64,000 bases of DNA, taken from positions 3,410,001 to 3,474,000 of the forward strand of contig NZ_CP060007.1 in assembly GCF_014168535.1 (NCBI RefSeq), read 5' to 3'. Each line of letters opens with the position of its first letter. The first letter of the stretch is position 1. A model generated the notes under the pieces. The model saw nothing but the letters and a program-made list of their open reading frames with translations. It did not search any database and was not told where the DNA came from. Positions 61,189 to 64,000 of this stretch are shown in pieces. Source of the DNA: Lacibacter sediminis (GTDB taxonomy: Bacteria > Bacteroidota > Bacteroidia > Chitinophagales > Chitinophagaceae). A program made the translations under genes and the position numbers.

Positions 61189-61776
61189 TTATTTATGTTT
61201 AAACTGGTAAAATACACCAACCTGGAATCCCCTGTTGTTTGCTTTTACACTGCTGTTATCTTCATCATTAATATTACTGAGGCCAAGATTGTACCTGGCA
61301 TCAACTCCAAAACCTGATGGCACATGAATGTATCCAATTCCCAGACCTAAACCCACATCCAGAGGTTTCAGATCAGATTTAACATCTGTTTTTGTTGTAC
61401 CGTCATCTACTTTTGCTGTTAGCAGAAACCCAACTTGTGGACCAGCTTCAATTCTGAATCCATTATCAAACATATACTGCAACAGAATAGGAACGTTCAG
61501 GTAATTAAGATTGAGCTTTGTGGTTTCTCCACCTGTCTTGTATTTTGCTCCCTGCGAAGAGAAAAGTAATTCAGGTTGAACCGCAAAGTTTTTTGTAATG
61601 TGAATATGCCCAAGTAATCCTGCATGCAGTCCCGGTTTCATATCATATTCTACATCATTGTTGTATTTGATATTGTAAAGATTTAATCCTGCCTTAATAC
61701 CAATGTTTACATGTTGCGCCTGTACTGCTGTAGCAAATACCATTGCAATTAATACCGCACTTAACTGAAATTTCAT
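61189..61776 (-). CDS. Outer-membrane beta-barrel protein (PorT/OMP_b-brl_2 type)
   Basis: A 195-aa exported protein with a signal peptide (ending AVQAQ) and an eight-stranded barrel pattern. Opening strands are VNIGIKAGLNLYNIKY and HAGLLGHIHITKNFAVQPELLFSSQGAKY. Further strands are LNYLNVPILLQYMF and RIEAGPQVGFLLTAKV. The C-terminus is GFQVGVFYQFKHK. This is the common Bacteroidota outer-membrane barrel family. The upstream region carries composite promoter site 7, so it is probably the outer-membrane component of the regulon. Confidence 0.9.
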   Translation of the reverse strand: MKFQLSAVLIAMVFATAVQAQHVNIGIKAGLNLYNIKYNNDVEYDMKPGLHAGLLGHIHITKNFAVQPELLFSSQGAKYKTGGETTKLNLNYLNVPILLQYMFDNGFRIEAGPQVGFLLTAKVDDGTTKTDVKSDLKPLDVGLGLGIGYIHVPSGFGVDARYNLGLSNINDEDNSSVKANNRGFQVGVFYQFKHK

Positions 61777-61884
61777 ATACTGTTTTGTTATTTACAAAGT
61801 GAGAGAGCAGCTTCTATAAAAATGTAATTATTGATTACACATGAATGGGATATCATACAATTTTGCAGGAAGCTGATTGATCAG

Positions 61885-61949
61885 CGAAGATGGGCTTATC
61901 CCGTATAACAAGTATTATAAGATTATTACTAATCCTTACACAATTCACA
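61885..61949 (-). promoter_or_regulatory. Composite AraC-type activator promoter, site 7
   Basis: On the minus strand: TGTGAAT-TG-TGTAAG at 61949-61935, TATAAT at 61919-61914, and TCTTCG at 61890-61885, the weakest third element of the set. It drives the outer-membrane barrel gene at 61776. Confidence 0.65.
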
Positions 61950-62000
61950 GTTATATGAATGTCAGCATTACCCTTTAAAGAAGATGTAAAGAATTTACAA

Positions 62001-64000
62001 TCAGGAGCGAAACAATTTCCAGAGCCTTTCTTTTACTTTCTCAGCATTTGGCAACATCGCAGCTTCCAGCCCCATATTCATGGGCACTGCAGGGAGATTT
62101 AAAGCACCCAAAACTTCCACAGGTGCATCAATCCATTGAAAACAATGATAGGTTATGCGATAAGCTAATGCCTCAGCAAATGAATTATTTTGTTGTTCTT
62201 CAGTAAGTACTAAACATTTACCATGTTTTTTCACGGTTGAGAAGATCAATTCTTCATCAAGCGGATATAATGTACGCAGATCAATAATTTCTACAGCACC
62301 ATCAAATTGCTTTGCAGCAGCCATCGCCCAATAAACTCCCATGCCGTAAGTAATGATGCAACAACTTTCACCTTCATCGATCAACTCATCATCAGCTTCA
62401 ACAACAACTCTGCCTTTGCCGAGCGGTATAATATAATCACTTGATGGCTCAACAGTTTTTGCTTCTTCTGTGCCCGGAACTTTACTCCAGTACAAACCTT
62501 TGTGTTCTAGCATCACTATCGGGTTTGGATCGAGAAATGCCGCTTTCATCAAACCTTTCATATCTGCAGCTGTAGAAGGATACACTATTTTGATTCCTTT
62601 AATACTGAGTAATGTCGATTCAATACTTCCACTGTGATAGGGACCACCACCGCCGTATGCACCAATGGGCACACGTATCAATGTCTGTACAGGAAATTTG
62701 CCGCAACTGAGATAAGATGATTTCGAAATTTCAGTTACGAGTTGATTCAATCCAGGGTAGATATAATCAGCAAACTGCACTTCAACAATTGGTTTTGCAC
62801 CAACAGCACTCATCCCAACTGTTGATCCAATAATATATGCTTCCTGTATTGCTGTATTAAACACACGATGATCACCAAACTGTTCAGCAAGTGTTGCTGC
62901 TTCTCGAAATACACCACCTAATCTTCTTCCTACGTCTTGTCCGTATAACAATGCTTCAGGATATTCTTCCATCAATTCACGAATAGCAAATAACGCTGCA
63001 TCCACCATCATGATCTTTTCTTTACCAACAGGTAAACGTTCTCCTGTTTCTTCTGTAACAGGTGTTGGAACAAATACATGTTCAGACACTGTTGATGGAT
63101 CAGGTTCTGCGGCTGCTACCGCTTTTTCAAAATCCGCAGTAACGGTTTGTTTTGCTTCTTCAAAAAGTTGTTGCAATTCATCCTCTGTGATACCCGATTG
63201 CAGACAAAGTTGTTTCAGCTTTGGAAACGGATCATCTTTATGATGTTGATCAAGATCATCTTTGCTTCTGTAAAATTCTTTGCGCACACCGCTTGTATGA
63301 TGATTGAGCAACGGCACATAAGCCTGCACTAAATAAGGTTGCTGATGAGTGCGCACATGATCCACCACATGCTGCATGGTTTCAAATGCTTCATTGAAAT
63401 CACTACCATCGCAACGTATACGATGCATACCCGGAAACCCGCCAGCATATTCATAAGCATCCATCGCTCTTGCTTCTTCCGCACTTACACTAATGCCCCA
63501 GTTATTATCCTGCACCAAATAAATGACCGGTAATTTTTTCAGCACTGCAAATTGAAATGCTTCACTCACTTCTCCTTCTGTAATACTTGCATCGCCTAAC
63601 GAGCAAACAACAACGGGCAATTGCCCTTCTATTGTTTTTTTGAATTGATCTGATTTGATCTGCTGCAGATATTTCAGCCCCTGTGCCACACCGGTAGTAG
63701 GAATTACCTGCATACCGGTTGCACTGCTTTGGTGGATGATGTTTGGTTTACCTGTTCCCCTGTAATTGGGATGCGAATAATATTCTCTTCCTCCGGTAAA
63801 CTCATCATCGGCTTTTGCCAGCAACTGCAGCATTAATTCATACGGCTCAAAACCAAGACCAAGCAAGATGCTTTCATCCCGATAGTAAGGGCTTACCCAA
63901 TCAGCAGCAGTTAATTGAAAAGCGGTAGCCAGTTGAATAGCTTCATGTCCACGTGATGTAGAGTGGACATATTTACAAATGGAACGATTGTTCTCATAAG
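62001..64000 (-). CDS. 2-oxoacid dehydrogenase E1, alpha-beta fusion (second paralogue), N-terminus beyond right edge
   Basis: The frame is open through the right edge: 44 codons upstream of the first candidate initiator continue YENNRSICKYVHSTSRGHEA, matching the E1 alpha N-terminal region, so the gene is cut by the window. The visible 665 residues contain the alpha half with GDASITEGEVSEAFQFA and VQDNNWGISVS (normal TPP/Mg motif with NN). The beta half has LLYGQDVGRRLGGVFREA, PIVEVQFADYIYPGLNQL, GAYGGGGPYHSGSIES and a final EIIDLRTLYPLDEE. It is probably a branched-chain 2-oxoacid dehydrogenase E1. It is more canonical than the paralogue at 36585-38963. Confidence 0.88.
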   Translation of the reverse strand, partial: YENNRSICKYVHSTSRGHEAIQLATAFQLTAADWVSPYYRDESILLGLGFEPYELMLQLLAKADDEFTGGREYYSHPNYRGTGKPNIIHQSSATGMQVIPTTGVAQGLKYLQQIKSDQFKKTIEGQLPVVVCSLGDASITEGEVSEAFQFAVLKKLPVIYLVQDNNWGISVSAEEARAMDAYEYAGGFPGMHRIRCDGSDFNEAFETMQHVVDHVRTHQQPYLVQAYVPLLNHHTSGVRKEFYRSKDDLDQHHKDDPFPKLKQLCLQSGITEDELQQLFEEAKQTVTADFEKAVAAAEPDPSTVSEHVFVPTPVTEETGERLPVGKEKIMMVDAALFAIRELMEEYPEALLYGQDVGRRLGGVFREAATLAEQFGDHRVFNTAIQEAYIIGSTVGMSAVGAKPIVEVQFADYIYPGLNQLVTEISKSSYLSCGKFPVQTLIRVPIGAYGGGGPYHSGSIESTLLSIKGIKIVYPSTAADMKGLMKAAFLDPNPIVMLEHKGLYWSKVPGTEEAKTVEPSSDYIIPLGKGRVVVEADDELIDEGESCCIITYGMGVYWAMAAAKQFDGAVEIIDLRTLYPLDEELIFSTVKKHGKCLVLTEEQQNNSFAEALAYRITYHCFQWIDAPVEVLGALNLPAVPMNMGLEAAMLPNAEKVKERLWKLFRS

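Overview
The window looks like chromosome of a member of the Bacteroidota, most probably the family Chitinophagaceae (family is inference). Supporting signs are TAnnTTTG-type -7 promoter elements, a type IX secretion sorting domain, a SusC-like plug signature, large propeller-type sensor kinases, DUF1573 proteins and YtxH/Thivi_2564 small membrane proteins. Gene density is high. I see no insertion sequence, phage, CRISPR array or rRNA. There is one tRNA (CAT anticodon).

1-6.6 kb: an exported protein cut by the left edge, elongation factor P with an unusual loop, a thioredoxin-like protein, a BlaI repressor with an M56 peptidase and tandem operators, an SRPBCC protein, malate dehydrogenase, and an exported protein built on an eight-residue INP repeat.

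6.6-36.4 kb: three two-component pairs (two NarL type, one LytS/LytTR type). Between them lie a GT9 glycosyltransferase, a transporter run (MFS, DedA, dicarboxylate symporter), an amino-acid permease, a YebC-family regulator, a large M19 dipeptidase-like protein, an OmpA-family protein, a DCC protein, a T9SS-exported protein, PhzF and a TRIC channel.

36.5-47.6 kb: a fused 2-oxoacid dehydrogenase E1, two DUF1573 proteins, an aminotransferase, tRNA-Met, a DUF2236 protein, two paralogous small membrane proteins, a TSUP permease, a PhoX-like lipoprotein, a di-haem peroxidase and a 56-aa membrane protein.

47.7-62 kb: an island of small membrane, lipo- and coiled-coil proteins, an Mla-type lipid transporter, a GH130/GT4 pair, a YtxH-AI-2E operon, a cupin, an HMA-AraC regulator and an outer-membrane barrel. 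Eight promoters here share one composite signal: TGTGAAT, then TRYAAK, a second TRTAA half-site exactly 21 bp further, and a weak -7 element at near-constant spacing. This is the geometry of an AraC-type activator. The HMA-AraC protein encoded inside the island is the natural candidate. I regard this envelope-stress-like regulon as the main discovery of the window.

62-64 kb: a second, different E1 alpha-beta fusion runs off the right edge.
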